From Ophioderma brevispina (lineage: Eukaryota; Echinodermata; Ophiuroidea; Amphilepidida; Ophiodermatidae), in NCBI GenBank assembly GCA_023653785.1, contig JAMKCH010084932.1, positions 1-64,000 of the forward strand: DNA of 64,000 nt. The letters are read 5' to 3'. Below are positions 1 to 11,884 of this stretch, piece after piece. Made by a program: the position numbers and the translations under genes. The notes under the pieces were generated by a model. That model was not told the origin of the DNA and ran no database searches. It saw nothing but the letters and a program-made list of their open reading frames with translations. Numbering within the stretch: the stretch's first letter is position 1; each line of letters begins with the position of its first letter.

Positions 1-780
1 CCGTAACTTGCCGCGTAAACCCATTTCTATTCAATTTACTGCATTATTAGCAGAAGTCGAAAATCATTCACCTATGTGAAATGCAAGTAACCGGTGCCGA
101 ACAAACGTTTAAATGGAATGGAAAATATGTCCTACATAAACATGATTAAGTTATGAGTCTTAATTGGTTCTGCACCAAGGTGTTTGATCACAGCTTGCCA
201 AGCAACAATTCTCTCATGATTTTTTTTATCTTCGTTTCCTTTTTGAATAAATGATACGGTCAACATGGTCAAAGTTATTGGACTCACAGAAAAAGCTCGA
301 GGTTTATTTTATTTGTGAGCGAGGCACAGCTCAATCGAAATCGGTTGGTGATAACATCATCGTCAAGACAATAACAATGGCTCTGCATTTCCAGAGAATC
401 TGAAGTCCATTGTCCTATGCATAACGGACGGATTTACTTATCAATAGCGCCGTTATTTGCTGGAGTCAATGGAAACCTGATGTACATCCGTTGGTCACTG
501 ATATTCAGGGGAAAAAGAGATGACATTTAATTCATTTTCAAGAAAATGTGCACATACTGGACGTGAGAACACGCGTAGAACTGATTTTTATAATTTTAGA
601 GAGTTTATTTAGGACAAATTATGTACTTCCCAGGGGTGCGTCACCTTTTTAAACGCTATGAGATTCACTATAACTTTGTTACTTTTATTTCTTGCATCCA
701 ACTTAGAAGTTATACAGTCGTTTTCTCTCGTTTGCCTTGTCCGTCCTGTCTTGTCATTTGTCGGTAGGCGTGCGTGCATG

Positions 781-812
781 CGCTCTCTCTCTCTCTCTCG
801 CGCGCGCGCGTA
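781..812. repeat. (CT)n/(CG)n microsatellite
   Basis: A CT run passes directly into a CG run. It lies about 680 bases upstream of the first NOS exon. Alternating CG can adopt Z-DNA, but no function is implied. Confidence 0.85.
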
Positions 813-1012
813 TGTGTATGCACGTCTTTTATATTTTGTGGGTTTAGGGCTCAGGACCATTTTTAATAATGTTTTTAATAATACACAGCTATTATTATTA
901 AATTATTAATTTTAATGCAATTTATTTACCGTACTTTGTATTACATATTAAGTAAAGTTCCTGGAAAATGGTTGTATGTCCACTCAATTTTGTACTTTTA
1001 ATTCTGTAACAT

Positions 1013-1154
1013 ATTGCTTCAAGGGCACTGCAACCCACGCTATGGGTTTAGCAGTGTCCTAATCTCAATCACCATTTTTGTTTCTTATGCAAAATTATAC
1101 TGTACATGCTTATTATATTTGATGATTGAGATGAAAATAAATCTGATTGATTGT
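1013..1154 (+). repeat. Probable non-LTR retrotransposon 3' tail
   Basis: The stretch ends in AAATAAATCTGATTGATTG, a short-repeat tail of the kind found at the 3' ends of CR1/L2-like LINEs and SINEs. It is preceded by a low-complexity AT-rich 3'UTR-like segment. No coding part is present. The family assignment is inference from the tail. Confidence 0.5.
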
Positions 1155-1489
1155 TCTGTTTTGAAATGCTGCCATAGGCTCAATATCATGGGAAGTCTTC
1201 GTTTCAGTTAGTATCTTTGTATGCGGTCAATTGTAAACTGGCGCTGAGAATATGTTACGGCTTAAAACCTAAACAATTTTGCAAGTTAACTTTAACGTTT
1301 TGATCATGGTCGACTGAATATTCATAGGATCACGTGATTCAACGAGGCATTGTACAGCTGAAACGTGAGTGAAGTTTGGTGCATATAAAGAACTCACTTA
1401 ACTTAATTTCATTAGTGCTAACTATTGATCTCTACGAAGAAAGTAATACACAGTTTGGAACGAGAGACTGGGAAGATACGGACGTCGGG

Positions 1490-1672
1490 ATGAACGGAAC
1501 GGACGTCGATGGTCATGACCAGAGCTCGAAACGTGACTCCACGATAGATGGCCACAATGATGATAACAAGCGTGAAGCCACTAATAACCATGTATCGAAG
1601 TTTGTGCGACTTCAAAACTACGAGACCAACAAGCAGATTACAGATAGACTACACGCAGTACAAGCACATCGT
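1490..1672 (+). CDS. NOS: NOS exon 1: N-terminal leader
   Basis: Encodes 61 residues from ATG 1490 to a GTATGT donor at 1673, phase 0. The last third, KFVRLQNYETNKQITDRLH, matches the segment just before the zinc site in animal NOS (compare rat nNOS PRFLKVKNWETD). The leader contains two adjacent, similar 13-residue units, VDGHDQSSKRDST and IDGHNDDNKREAT, which are hydrophilic. The same frame stays open upstream of 1490 but has no ATG there, so 1490 is the best start in this exon. A spliced upstream coding exon cannot be excluded. No PDZ domain is seen. The phase-0 end fits exon 2. Confidence 0.75.
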
Positions 1673-1790
1673 GTATGTATTTGCTATTTTTATAAGTACT
1701 AATATCTTTCAGTTATTTCGAATACAAATGTTGGATTAAGGATTGATAAGAGCAATTTTACGAAACAATTTGTCCAATGGCGATATTTGT

Positions 1791-1912
1791 GTTCATTATC
1801 GAGTGCTTGAAACACAAAACAGATAATGAGTTTATGTTCATTATCGAGTGCTTGAAACACAAAACAGATAATGAGTTTATGTTCATTATCGAGTGCTTGA
1901 TACACAAAACCC
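1791..1912. repeat. 45-bp tandem repeat, 2.7 copies
   Basis: The unit begins GTTCATTATCGAGTGCTTGA and ends AGATAATGAGTTTAT. It occurs at 1791, 1836 and 1881, the third copy being partial. The first two copies are identical. It lies in NOS intron 1. Open frames across it are a by-product of a unit divisible by three. Confidence 0.9.
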
Positions 1913-2040
1913 ATATTTCACTAGAGCCGTTGATATACAGGCTTTTCTGTCCAATTTAATGGCAAGTCAATTACGGTAAATTATGTTTTAATAGAGATTA
2001 CTGCAAATCCTTATATCAGTAATAATTTTAATTCTACTTT

Positions 2041-2220
2041 GCGAGGCACTATCAGTGATTGCTAAATCAGAAAATCGAAAATATCATCAAAAATCTGATT
2101 TTTGCATGTCTGTAACAAGTATAGGTATCCTAACATACCCTGCAAATGATACGACCAAAAACAACCTAACAAGGACAAAATCGGATGTTTTAGTCATAAG
2201 TGTCCGTTCGGACACTTACT
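2041..2220 (-). mobile_element. About 180-bp element ending in a palindrome (copy 1)
   Basis: Reverse complement of 42862-43043, apart from scattered substitutions. One end carries the hairpin TAAGTGTCCGTTCGGACACTTA (10-bp stem, 2-base loop). The other end reads GGCACTATCAGTGATT. It has no coding capacity. Two copies in opposite orientation within one gene (introns 1 and 13) show a dispersed short element; its class is unknown. Confidence 0.7.
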
Positions 2221-2239
2221 ACTACGCGTAATTGAATGG

Positions 2240-2843
2240 AGTTCGTAGTCTTGCAAACTGTCCGTTTTCCTTCATTTTTCGTGGCAATTCTTCAGTTAGG
2301 AAAGGTAACATAAGAGATTCTACATGCTTACTCTTCACTTTTAAGCTATTCCTGCAAATTTCAAATATTTTTTCACTCTTGGTACCACAAACAGACAAAT
2401 CCACAGCTACAACACCAGACAAGCCGAAAAACTTTATCTTCCCCTCCCAAAATCTGCCTCTTAAAAAGCACTTTATTCAGTATCACGCGCAAAAACTTTG
2501 GAATGATCTTCCAGAATCCATCACAACAATTACAAACAAAATAATTTGAAAGCTCAACTGAAAAAACATTTCATCAACCATTACAATTCTTTATAAATTA
2601 CTCCCCCAAGTCCTTATTTCTCTCCTCACTTTACTCTTTATCTCATTTCTATCTCTATTCCTTACTTTTTCTTCACCTCTAGCTCTTCTACTAATCTACT
2701 CTGCTTCATCATTATGCAATAGTATTACTTACCTCAGCAAGACATGTGAAAAGTCTGTCCGTCTTTGTCCAAATTCCCGTATCCTGTATTCCCGTTAGTG
2801 TTTGTTTAGCTTAGATATTTTTGTTTGTTTTTGTTTGTTGTTG

Positions 2844-2880
<37 letters not shown>

Positions 2881-3142
2881 TATTCTTTGTGATTTTTGTT
2901 TCCGCTTGATCATTTTTGTAATATTAAGTATATTTTAAGTATAATATGTAATCAGGGCCGCATAAAGTATGCCCTATCTGGTTGTCCATTTACTAGTTCC
3001 TAGCATATCATATCCTCACCTGTTCATCTTAGTACAGTTTACAATTGTTACTTTACGTATTATTATATTACATACTGTATTTATACATTTCTGTCACGTA
3101 CGATATGTTATGCTGAAGAAATTGAATCTTGAATCTTGAATC
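2240..3142 (+). mobile_element. LINE 3' fragment: end of reverse-transcriptase ORF plus 3'UTR
   Basis: Translation around 2440-2600 gives HAQKLWNDLPESITT, then KAQLKKHFINHYN after a one-base slip. This is the usual C-terminal end of CR1/L2-type ORF2 (LWN-LP motif followed by a K-rich helix). A pyrimidine-rich 3'UTR with a T tract near 2850 follows, and the element ends in a TTGAATC repeat at 3119-3142. It is 5' truncated, as is common for LINEs. It lies in NOS intron 1. Confidence 0.7.
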
Positions 3143-3179
3143 TTTCGGATAAATCACTGATAGTGTCTGAAGATGTATT

Positions 3180-4230
3180 GTAGAAAATGATACATATTCA
3201 ATTTCGATACATAGGCGTGATACTACTCGTCACGAGTTTTCCAAACAGACCAATCGACATTTTGGCGAAATTGAGGTTTTTTGGATATTATCTAATTATC
3301 ATCATGAGTGGTTTTTAGGGACAGGCAAAAAAACCCAGAGACGATGCAGAATTAACTGTTTGGAAGACTTTCATTTGACGTTTGGGTATGGATATAAAAA
3401 GTGAAAAACTTTTATAGCTACAAAATTGGAATGTTATATTTTACGTCATTGGTATATAAAAAGAGCTCGTGATATCATGGAGTTAGGTCTAAACGTCTGG
3501 TCAAATTGATGTGTAGGGTATTTTTTCCTGTACATTTTAGTGTTTAAAATAACTAATCCAAATACTGTCCGTGTTCTGATCCTTTTTACCGTTTAAGTGC
3601 AACTGTAATTTTTACAGTGCAGGTTATTATTTTCGGTCAAATCCAAGAGGTTAGGATTGGCAATAAATTTAAACGAAAATATGCATTGAGGTGGGTCTTC
3701 ACTAGAAGTAGATTGTAAGATGTCCTGACTGTCTAAGCGATGATGGGAGCGCTGAGCACGGCAAAAAGAAGCCCACATTTTTTAATTGCGCAAGTTGAGT
3801 TTTAATTTTTGTTTTGTTTTTAGAGCCCTCTTTTAAATTTATCAATCAATGAGGCTTATGGATGAGCACTGGATAGGCAGGAATAGAGCGTCATCATTAG
3901 AAGCGTTACATGATTCATAGGACAACGAAGACGACTTTTAAATTTAGTCGTAATAGGCCTGGAAAATGGGACATAATAATACAGTATTTTGCCATATTTC
4001 CAAATTGCTGTCATGTTCTGACCCTTTCTCCCGTTTAAGTTCACTAGTTATTTCGTCAAATACAAGATGTTAGTAGTGGTAATAAGTTTAAACAGTAATA
4101 TGCATTGCTGTGCTCTTTACTAGAAGTAGATTGTAAGATGTCTTGACTGTCTAAGCGAGCGCTGAGCACGACAAAAAGAAGCTTACAACGTCGAATTGCG
4201 CCGGTTGAGTTTTGTTGTTGTTGTTGGTTT
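3180..4230. repeat. Dispersed repeat mosaic with an internal direct duplication
   Basis: 3200-3480 resembles parts of the large intron-10 repeat (near 36480-36610) and its downstream relatives (near 56625-56670). Within it, 3572-3812 and 4012-4220 are diverged direct copies sharing TTCTGA.CC, GTTTAAGT and AGAAGTAGATTGTAAGATGT. There is no coding potential. Confidence 0.65.
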
Positions 4231-5830
4231 TAGACATAATATTTGAAGGTTCTTTTATTTTGTAATGATACACCTATACTTTTCCTAGAACTATAATTGT
4301 GGAATGATACGAAAATATACAGCCTGTCTAAAAAGTGGTACAATCAGAAAAAAAAATGGTTAAATATGAAATTTCAAAATAAGTCATTCTTACTTGGCAA
4401 ATAAAGAACAAAGACCGGGCTTTCCAATAGTGTTTGTTTCATCTTCCTTTTGTCAATTCAGAGATATAATCAATTTAGTGCGATACACCAAAATCGATTT
4501 TGTGCCACCTTTGTGCATGGTCCTGTCAATCAAATGTTTGCTTAAGAAAGTAGGGGAGAAAGTAGGGGAAACAAGATCAAGCCCCATTGAATGCAATGGT
4601 CGTTGACCTTCTGTGCCCCCCTACATCGGAAACTACGCATTTAAGACTATTCCTTATTTTAATCCTATGAACTCCACCAATACTTTGCACCATTTTATCC
4701 AAATCGGAGCAACTTTAAAATTTGACCCCTGTAAAACTGAAATTGACCCTTATTATTGATCTTTGCTGTTTTTAGCCGAAAACTCTGAAACTTTAGGCTG
4801 ACATATTACAAACTATACCTTTTCTGAATCCTTATGGTTAGACACATAACGTGGTGTGCTTTTCAACAGGATTGGATCAATTTAAAGATTTGACCCCTGT
4901 ACAATCTTTGTCTGGGCCCCCTGGCACCACTTGCAGCACTTAAGAATCGCGTTTCATGGGTTCCTGTCAGGCTGGCAACATATTTAATCACTCAAACCTT
5001 TTGTACTTGAGATGTGTACAAATGTGTGCTAGCTCCCGGGTTATCCTCATTTGCTTATAAGTATAGGATAAGGTACGAGTGGAGTGCATTCGGGGATATA
5101 ATTTCCAGAAAATCAACAAGATATGCTAGATTACATATATTTCTCTATTTTTTTACAAAGCAATTTGATCACTAACAGCTCTCCAAAAAGAAGACTAATA
5201 TGAGTAATGCATAAAGCGCCACCAAGAAACCAGCTTGCATGCCAAACTTGAAATGGCAACCCAATTGCAGCATGTGGCGCTCACGTGGCGGTGCGGTACT
5301 TTTTTGCCAGTTGTGATGTAATGATAGCAAATAGTTTGTATCTCAGAGAAATATGAAGTATGTAATACATGCATATATGACATTAAATCATCCGATTGTG
5401 CCATTATTGTGGGGAGGAAGGCCGCTTCGTAGCGAGGTATGGGCTTCGATGTAGGATGAAGCATTTATATATAAAACCAAATGTATTTCCATTATAAATC
5501 TGCCGAAATTTTACACTTGTTTGATTAGACCTTCTGTTCTGCCCCAAATATAGCAGGTCCCTCAACTGAAGGATGTGCTTATTAATTAAATTAATTACAT
5601 AAATGTCCGGTCATGCATTATGGCATTATTTACACCAGAAATGGAGGATTTCAACTTTTTCGGCGAAAAATGTCGCATTCCCCCTCGCTTCCGTTAAAAA
5701 AATTGAAAAGTTGAAAGTTTATTGTTCCTCCTCACTTCTTGATGACAAATTTCATATTGCACTCTCTCGCTTACACTTTTCTTCGCATTCCCCTCAATTC
5801 CTCCAATCCGCCTGGCGTAAATAATGACCC

Positions 5831-6150
5831 TGGGGAGGGGGGTGGGGTGGCACTCCAATATGAAATTCATAGGGGTGTAAGGCTAGCGATTTCAAACCCA
5901 GAGGCATTCGGTAACATGAAAAAAAACATAGAGGTCTTTGGGTGAGAGACAGCCAAATTGCCCAAAATAGGGGTTATTTGGACGACAAATTTGCTAAATT
6001 ATCAAAAACAATTTCGAAATTTTAAGTAGGGTTATTTTGGTGACAAATTTCAAAATTCTCCAAAAAATAGGGGCCTTTGGGTGAGAGTGGTAAACCTTTA
6101 AAAATATGGCATCTTTGGGGGACAATGATGCTGAAAATGGGGGTCTAAAC
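5831..6150. repeat. CTTTGGGTGA-type degenerate minisatellite
   Basis: The phrase (G)GTCTTTGGGTGAGAG and variants such as GGTTATTTGG-GACAAATTT recur about every 50-60 bases. The same family occurs at 48880-49230, including the shared GGTGTAAGGCT-GCG start. Confidence 0.7.
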
Positions 6151-6960
6151 AGCCTTATATACATTTTGCGCATTTTGATAAAAATATGTAAATTAGGTCA
6201 TGAAATATATTTTCAACTCATTATGTACAAAGTTGTGTTTGTACAGGTTGGAAGAAGAACACATAAAAATTACAGATTGATAGCTTGTAAACTTTCCACA
6301 AAATGCAAAGTTTAATAAAAAATCTCAAATTATGCCCATTTTTTGCACCAATATGCAAATTAGGCCTATGTAACATTTCATACAACTCAATCTCTTCATA
6401 GTTGTGTTGGTGAAGGTTTGAAGGGAAACCATTAAAATTTCAAGACTGATAGCTTGTAAAGTTCTCACAAAATGCAAGAAAATAACAAAACTCTTAAATT
6501 TTGCAAATTATTGGTTAAAATATGTTCATTAGGCCAATTTAAGAGCATCATTAGGCTCACTTGGTTCATAATTATGTTTGTTTATGCTCATAGAAAAATT
6601 CCTGAAATTGTCAGATTGTTTGCATTGCGATTTAAAAAATATAGAAATTTTGCTCATTTTTGATCAAAATATGCTAATTAGGGTAAAATAAGGCTATCGA
6701 ATAGAATCTGTTGCTGCAAAATTCTGTATGTGAGTGTATTAAGAGAAAATTCTGCAAGTTGCAGAATGATAGTGTGTAAGTTTTTATTAAAGTACATCTA
6801 TATTAAGAAATGGTTATTTTCCTTTTCATTGAAAAACACAAAATTTAAACATTTTTCCTCAAAAATGATTAAAATTAGTTGGGAAATGGAGAGACAAATG
6901 CTTGCAATGTTACGTAATCTGTATGTACATATATCAGGAACATAACCTAAAAAAAATCAA
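6150..6960. repeat. Diverged tandem repeat, roughly 165-bp units
   Basis: At least four units share ATATG(C/T)AAATTAGG, AGTTGTGTT(T/G)GT and GATAGCTTGTAAA.TT at similar spacing. Divergence between units is high, so the array is old. No convincing ORF. Confidence 0.65.
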
Positions 6961-7199
6961 GTGTATACCTTTTATCGTTTAGATTCTGTACATATGTTTG
7001 TGTTGAATGAGGACAGTACCATGGTGCCATGGCAAAATAAAGAAAATAAAAGACTTGACCTTTGACACTTGTTCTCCAAATGACTGTTATGTACGAGTAC
7101 AAACATTTGAATATATTAAGTTTGCAACGGAATGTCCGATTTCAAAAATTCGAAGTGTTCTGAGTTGCTGAAGAGTCTCTCTTTCACACGCAATACATT

Positions 7200-8671
7200 T
7201 TAAACCCACGGATGCAGACACTTATTTTCACCTGAACTGCTTTAATGAGTACGGAATATTACTGTCATTTAAAGTCCAAATATACTGGTTGAGAGTAGTG
7301 GCATTTTGTTGTTTCTTGTTTTTGAAGGAGCTGATGTGTCCGTAGTATCTGGTTTTGAAAGTGTTTTCAGTAAGTCCAACATAAGTTTCCTCTTTGAGGT
7401 TGTCTTTTCCTTGTGACAGTGGCTTGATAAACAACGCTTGAGATGAGACAAATACCGTCAAATGGGTGTATTTTTCCTGCAGTTACAGTCCGTTGGTGAT
7501 GTGGATTTTCCAGATCACAGGATAGATTATTTTATTGTGGCTAGAGATTATTTGTTCCATGTTTGGCAAACAACTGTAACTTATTTTGATGGTGTTTCTA
7601 TTAAGAATTTGGTGAAGTTCATGTCCGGGGAGAAAACGTTTATCAAGTATAGATTGGGAAACTTTCTACCCACATTAGTAGTAACAGGGTCACTGTACAG
7701 GGGGTTGTACCATGTTATAGTCCGTTTTCTTTTGCGTTGTCTACTGTTTTGCTGGCCATTGCTGTTATGCGTTGTCCTGTGTATTGAAGAGTTGTACTGG
7801 AGTTGGCAGTTGTATCCACTTTTTTGAAGGGGAGTTTCCGTAACCTGACCCATCTGACACCCTTTTTGTGACAACACTTATGAAGTAGTAAACCCTTCAC
7901 GGAATAAAGCACATGTTTATTCCGTTAAGGTTTTCGAATTCATAAGTGTGTTAGAAAAAAAAGTGTCAGATGGGTCAGGTTACGGAAACTCCCTTTTTGA
8001 AGTGCTTCTTGATATGGCAGCCGCATTGAATATAGCTTCATGGGAAATATGTTAGAGAGTCTCTTATTTATACTGTCTGGGATGTTCTTTAGCATTGAGG
8101 GTGGGTGGTTGCTTTCATTGTGAACATACAGAATGGTATTGTTCGGCTTCATGTATGGTTTGTGTGTAGCAGATCTAAGGTTCGTTGTAATGTCTAAGAA
8201 ATCAACTGATATTTTGTTGGCTTCGATAGTGATTTTCAGTCCATTGCGAGTAAAGATTTTACATGTTTCCTTTTTGACAGCAAGTTCATCGTCACGGCGA
8301 AGGCCGACATTAATATCAATGTGTTGCATCTGGGATAAAATGTACAAACCAACCAATTCGCAGGTTTCCGCACCACCGAAGCTGCTCATGGTGACATCAA
8401 AGTTTGTGTTGGTATATTTGCCCCAAGGTGTTTCATTGTGGTACAGAAGAGATTCTTTGGCGTGGAGAATTATGTCTTTGTCTTGTGGGGGAATATCCGT
8501 AAATGAAGAAGCAAATTCAATAGCGTCAAACAAAGGTTTCTTGGAAATGGATGGATAGAATTCACAAACGTCAAATATTATGAAGGATTTATTTGCCGTG
8601 TCGTCAAGTTGGTTGAACCACTGTATAACATCATTTGTGTTTTTCCATTGGATGAGTGCATTTTGGGTCAA
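7200..8671 (-). pseudogene. Penelope-like retroelement: reverse transcriptase + GIY-YIG endonuclease, broken
   Basis: Reading the minus strand, the main ORF (8671 down to 8003) has RT motif A as FDVCEFYPSISKK, then DVTMSSFGGAETCELVGLY, then the catalytic box GLRRDDELAV, where the family usually has YRDD. It continues after an insertion (7830-7993) into KRKRTITWYNPLYS. Frameshifts lead to a Cys-rich NCRKNTP segment and the GIY-YIG-like stretch YVGLTENTFKTRYYGH at about 7390-7340. The 5' end is missing just beyond 8671. This is a dead copy because of the insertion and frameshifts. The RT plus GIY-YIG order is diagnostic for Penelope-like elements. Confidence 0.85.
7830..7993. mobile_element. 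164-bp inverted-repeat element with 9-bp target duplication
   Basis: The ends are near-perfect inverted repeats (GGGAGTTTCCGTAACCTGAC and its complement, about 40 bp). It is flanked by TTTTTGAAG at 7821-7829 and 7994-8002. It splits the RT reading frame between LQK and SGYN. A 9-bp duplication is typical of Mutator-like elements; that class is inferred. A partial copy is at 46735-46815. Confidence 0.85.
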
Positions 8672-9229
8672 GATTTTCTGATTGATTCTCTATAAGATTT
8701 TCTTGCTAATCTTCCCGAGTTCAGATTTTCTGGGATTTAGAGTGCCATAAATTCTCTGTGGTACTCCCAAAATATTACCCAGGTTCTTATCTTAAAAAAT
8801 TGCCAATTTAAGTTCATTTAACAAGATATTCTTCCTTGTGGCGGCCATCTTGAACACTTAGATGATTAAGCCCACTTCAAGAAGGTAAAAACTTGATTTC
8901 ATTTAACCCTCAATGATTGTTGGCCAGTATTAAGACAAGACAAGACAAGATATATGTTTACATGTTCATAGACATTTGTAGAAAAAACTTCTATAACTAG
9001 ATTGGAACCTTCCAGGTAAGATTGCAACATATAGGTAATTGCCAATGATGTCATCATTGAACTTTTCTATTGGCTAATGTATGATGACGTAATGCCTATC
9101 TTACAGATAGAGAAAACTAGCTGACAAGTGTAAATAAACTGACCTTACTAAAGAAGGGGGTCAGTAGTTTTGATCTATTTTAGGCTCCTCAATATCTTCA
9201 AGAACTGATCACATACCACAAACCGAAAT

Positions 9230-9545
9230 ATGCAACACGATCATCATTGGACACAATACTTCTCTCTGTTCCTAAAACCAGGACTCTTACTGGAGATAAT
9301 GCGTTTCAAGTGGCAGGACCACGCATGTGGAATTCTCTTCCTTCCATCCTCAGACAGGCCAAAACTCTGGATATTGTCAAAAATAAGTTGAAAACCCATT
9401 CGTTCAATTGATATCGCTTTTGGTTTTCTTTGATGCAATTTGTTTGTTAATTTTGCATGTTTTTATTGTATTTTATATGTTTCTCTTGTTCAGCGCTGTG
9501 GTCCTTGGAGGGCGCGTTATAAATGCATTTAATGGTATGGTATGG
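9230..9545 (+). mobile_element. LINE 3' end (ORF2 C-terminus + tail)
   Basis: The + strand encodes VPKTRTLTGDNAFQVAGPRM then WNSLPSILRQAKTLDIVKNK and a stop near 9410. This is the standard C-terminal end of CR1/L2/RTE-like ORF2. The 3'UTR contains CAGCGCTGTGGTCCTTGGAG and ends in a TGGTATGGTATGG repeat. It is strongly 5' truncated. Confidence 0.8.
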
Positions 9546-9918
9546 AGGTGGTAGATCTGAGCAGTGCCAGGATTCTATACCACATGGGCGTTATGATATT
9601 TGATCTGCTGTCGTCTTTGAGCCAAAAAGCTTGGTATCAAAAACTGATTCCTGATTGATTATTAGTACCATTTTACTGTGTTTTGTACATTTCAAATTTT
9701 TGAACCAATCAATTTGATTAAAATATAATAAATGGTGTTATTATATAAAAATCAGATCATTTTGTGCACAAGGCTCATTTGTTTGTGTTTAAAAGGTATT
9801 TATGACCCTGACATCCGTGTGATGCCGTAACAGAAATTGGGGGCTCTTAACGGGGAAATATGTGTGTACTTCTTAAATAGTTTGATTAAAGTTACACATA
9901 GTATGTGTAGAGTAAATT

Positions 9919-10078
9919 CTATATCCCTAGAGGAAAAGCCGACTATCACCGCAAAAAAAATAGCGTTATCTCTCTTGTTAGATCTAGGATAATTTCCCCA
10001 AAACAAGGCAGGTGTTCGCTCCATGTTTTTTTTTCAAAAGAGCATTTAAATGCAATTAAGGGACGTTAGGGATATATA
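9919..10078. mobile_element. Short TIR element, family B (copy 1)
   Basis: The ends TATATCCCTA and GGGACGTTAGGGATATA are inverted repeats. The internal phrase CTTGTTAGATCTAGGA is shared with copies at 21268, 22245, 28026 and 28373. Non-coding MITE-like element. Confidence 0.7.
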
Positions 10079-10119
10079 ATTTCAATGGAATTTAAACCAG
10101 AAAATTTATTGAACAAAAA

Positions 10120-11265
10120 AACTTATTTGGCGAGCTGAGAAAGCCCGATTTGAGGAAATTAGCTAAGCATTATGGGCTTGAAGCTAATAAACATGCAATG
10201 AGAAAACAGATTATTAAATAATCTAATTGAAACCTTAGCCCAGGAAGATGTTTGGGATGCATCTTATTTGGAAAGATTCAGTTAGTTAAGAAACATGGGA
10301 GTAGTGATACAGTCAAGCTGAAAAAGATTGAAATGCAAATGGAAAAGTTGCAAACACAAATACAAAAGGAACAGAAAGAAAAGGAGAATAGAATTGGAGA
10401 AAGAAAAGTTGCAAATGCAGATGCAAATGCAACAAAAAGAAATGGAGATGAAACAAAAAGAGCTAGAAGCTCAATTAGTGTTAGAAAAGTGCACACTTGA
10501 ATAGCCTAATGGCAGATTCTTCCAAGGTCTCTGGATTTGATACGGCGAAAAATATATATTCAGGAACAAGAATTAAGTAGACAAGTATTTCTTACACTTT
10601 GAAAAAAAATGCTACTAGCTTGAAATGGCCCAGGGAATATTGGACTTTGTTGCTATAGTTAGTATTCATTGATAAAGCCCGAGAAATATATTCGGCTAAG
10701 TCATTTGAAAGATGCAGTTTTGTGATGAGGTTATTAAGCAGGTAATACTCAAAGCATATGAATTGGTGACAAAGGCCTATAGACAAAATTTCAGGTCTTG
10801 TCAAAAACAGGAAGACTAGATCAATGTAGAATTTGCGGTGTAAAAGAGCAAATGTTTGATCGCTGGCTTCTCTCTAAAGAAGTCGGACAAGATTTTGGGG
10901 AACTTAGGGAGTTGATGTTAGTGAAAGAGTTCAAACGATGTCTACATCCAGATATCAAAACACATATGGATGAAAACAAAATTAATAGTATCCATGAAGC
11001 AACCGCAAAGGCAGATAGTTATGCTTCGACTCATCAACTTATGAGTAGGCGTAGCCAGGATACTAGATATAACAAAAACAAAATAAGTCGGGTTCTAACA
11101 AAAGCATCTCATGGTAGCATGCAGGAGGGGAAATCCCCGACAGGATACCACTTTGAGAAAATGGGAACAAAGAAAACAATGGTGCTAATCAAAAGCATGG
11201 GAAAGGAGCCAAACACCGTTATCATGCAATCACTGTAAGAAGCCAGGACATAAAAAGTCACGGTG
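10120..11265 (+). pseudogene. Ty3/gypsy-like gag remnant
   Basis: The N-terminal part encodes ELRKPDLRKLAKHYGLEA (SAP-like), then a charged K/E/Q coiled coil (10300-10500). Next comes a SCAN-like capsid region with SLKWPREYW, KAYELVTKAYRQNFR and LMLVKEFKRCLHPDIKTH. A CCHC zinc knuckle, CNHCKKPGHKKSRC, lies at about 11223-11265. Stops and frame changes lie between these blocks, so the gene is dead. No protease, RT, integrase or LTR follows, because an inverted-repeat element starts immediately after the knuckle. The SCAN-like capsid plus CCHC order is typical of gypsy-type gag. Confidence 0.8.
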
Positions 11266-11269
11266 TTGG

Positions 11270-11884
11270 AACACTGTAAAAAAAATACTGTAAATTTTAC
11301 AAGAAAATCCTGGCAGCAATTCTGCCAACAAATTACCGTAAAAATTACAGTATACTGTAAAAATTAATTTAATCAAAACATATAATAACATATATATTTG
11401 GTGAATTATTATAGAGATTGTAAATGTGTGGAGAATAAAAAAAGCACTGACGAACATCCTAACTTTGTAGGCCTATCAACAATTTTTTATGGTACATATA
11501 CTGTAAAATTTACAGTTTGTTGTAAAATATATTACATCAAACTGTACAATATACAGTAAATTTGAATGAAAACCTGTAAAAGCTGTAATTTTACGGTATT
11601 TTTTTGGCAGAATTGCTGCCAGTATTTTCCTGTAAAATTTACAGTATTTTTTTCCTGTCAATTTTAGTACTTAATCGTATAATTAAAAGTTCATAATTGT
11701 GTATAATAATGTTGATGCTCATTATAATTCGAATAAAGGCTCCACTTTTAAATTGAGTCATTATAGGCTTGGAAATTGAACATAAAATTTACAGTATTTT
11801 GCTGTATTTCCAAATTACAGTCAAATACTGTAATTTTTTTACAGTATTTTACTGTAAATTGCACTGTAATTTTTTACAGTGAAA
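11270..11884. mobile_element. Non-coding TIR element with CACTGTAAAAA ends and inner inverted repeats
   Basis: The outer ends are CACTGTAAAAA and TTTTTACAGTG. Inside, 11278-11355 and 11572-11653 are inverted copies of roughly 75 bp, including GGCAGCAATTCTGCCAA, itself nearly palindromic. ACAGTA/TACTGT motifs recur throughout. The intron-10 repeat shares similar blocks (near 32190-32280), so they are related. Confidence 0.7.
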
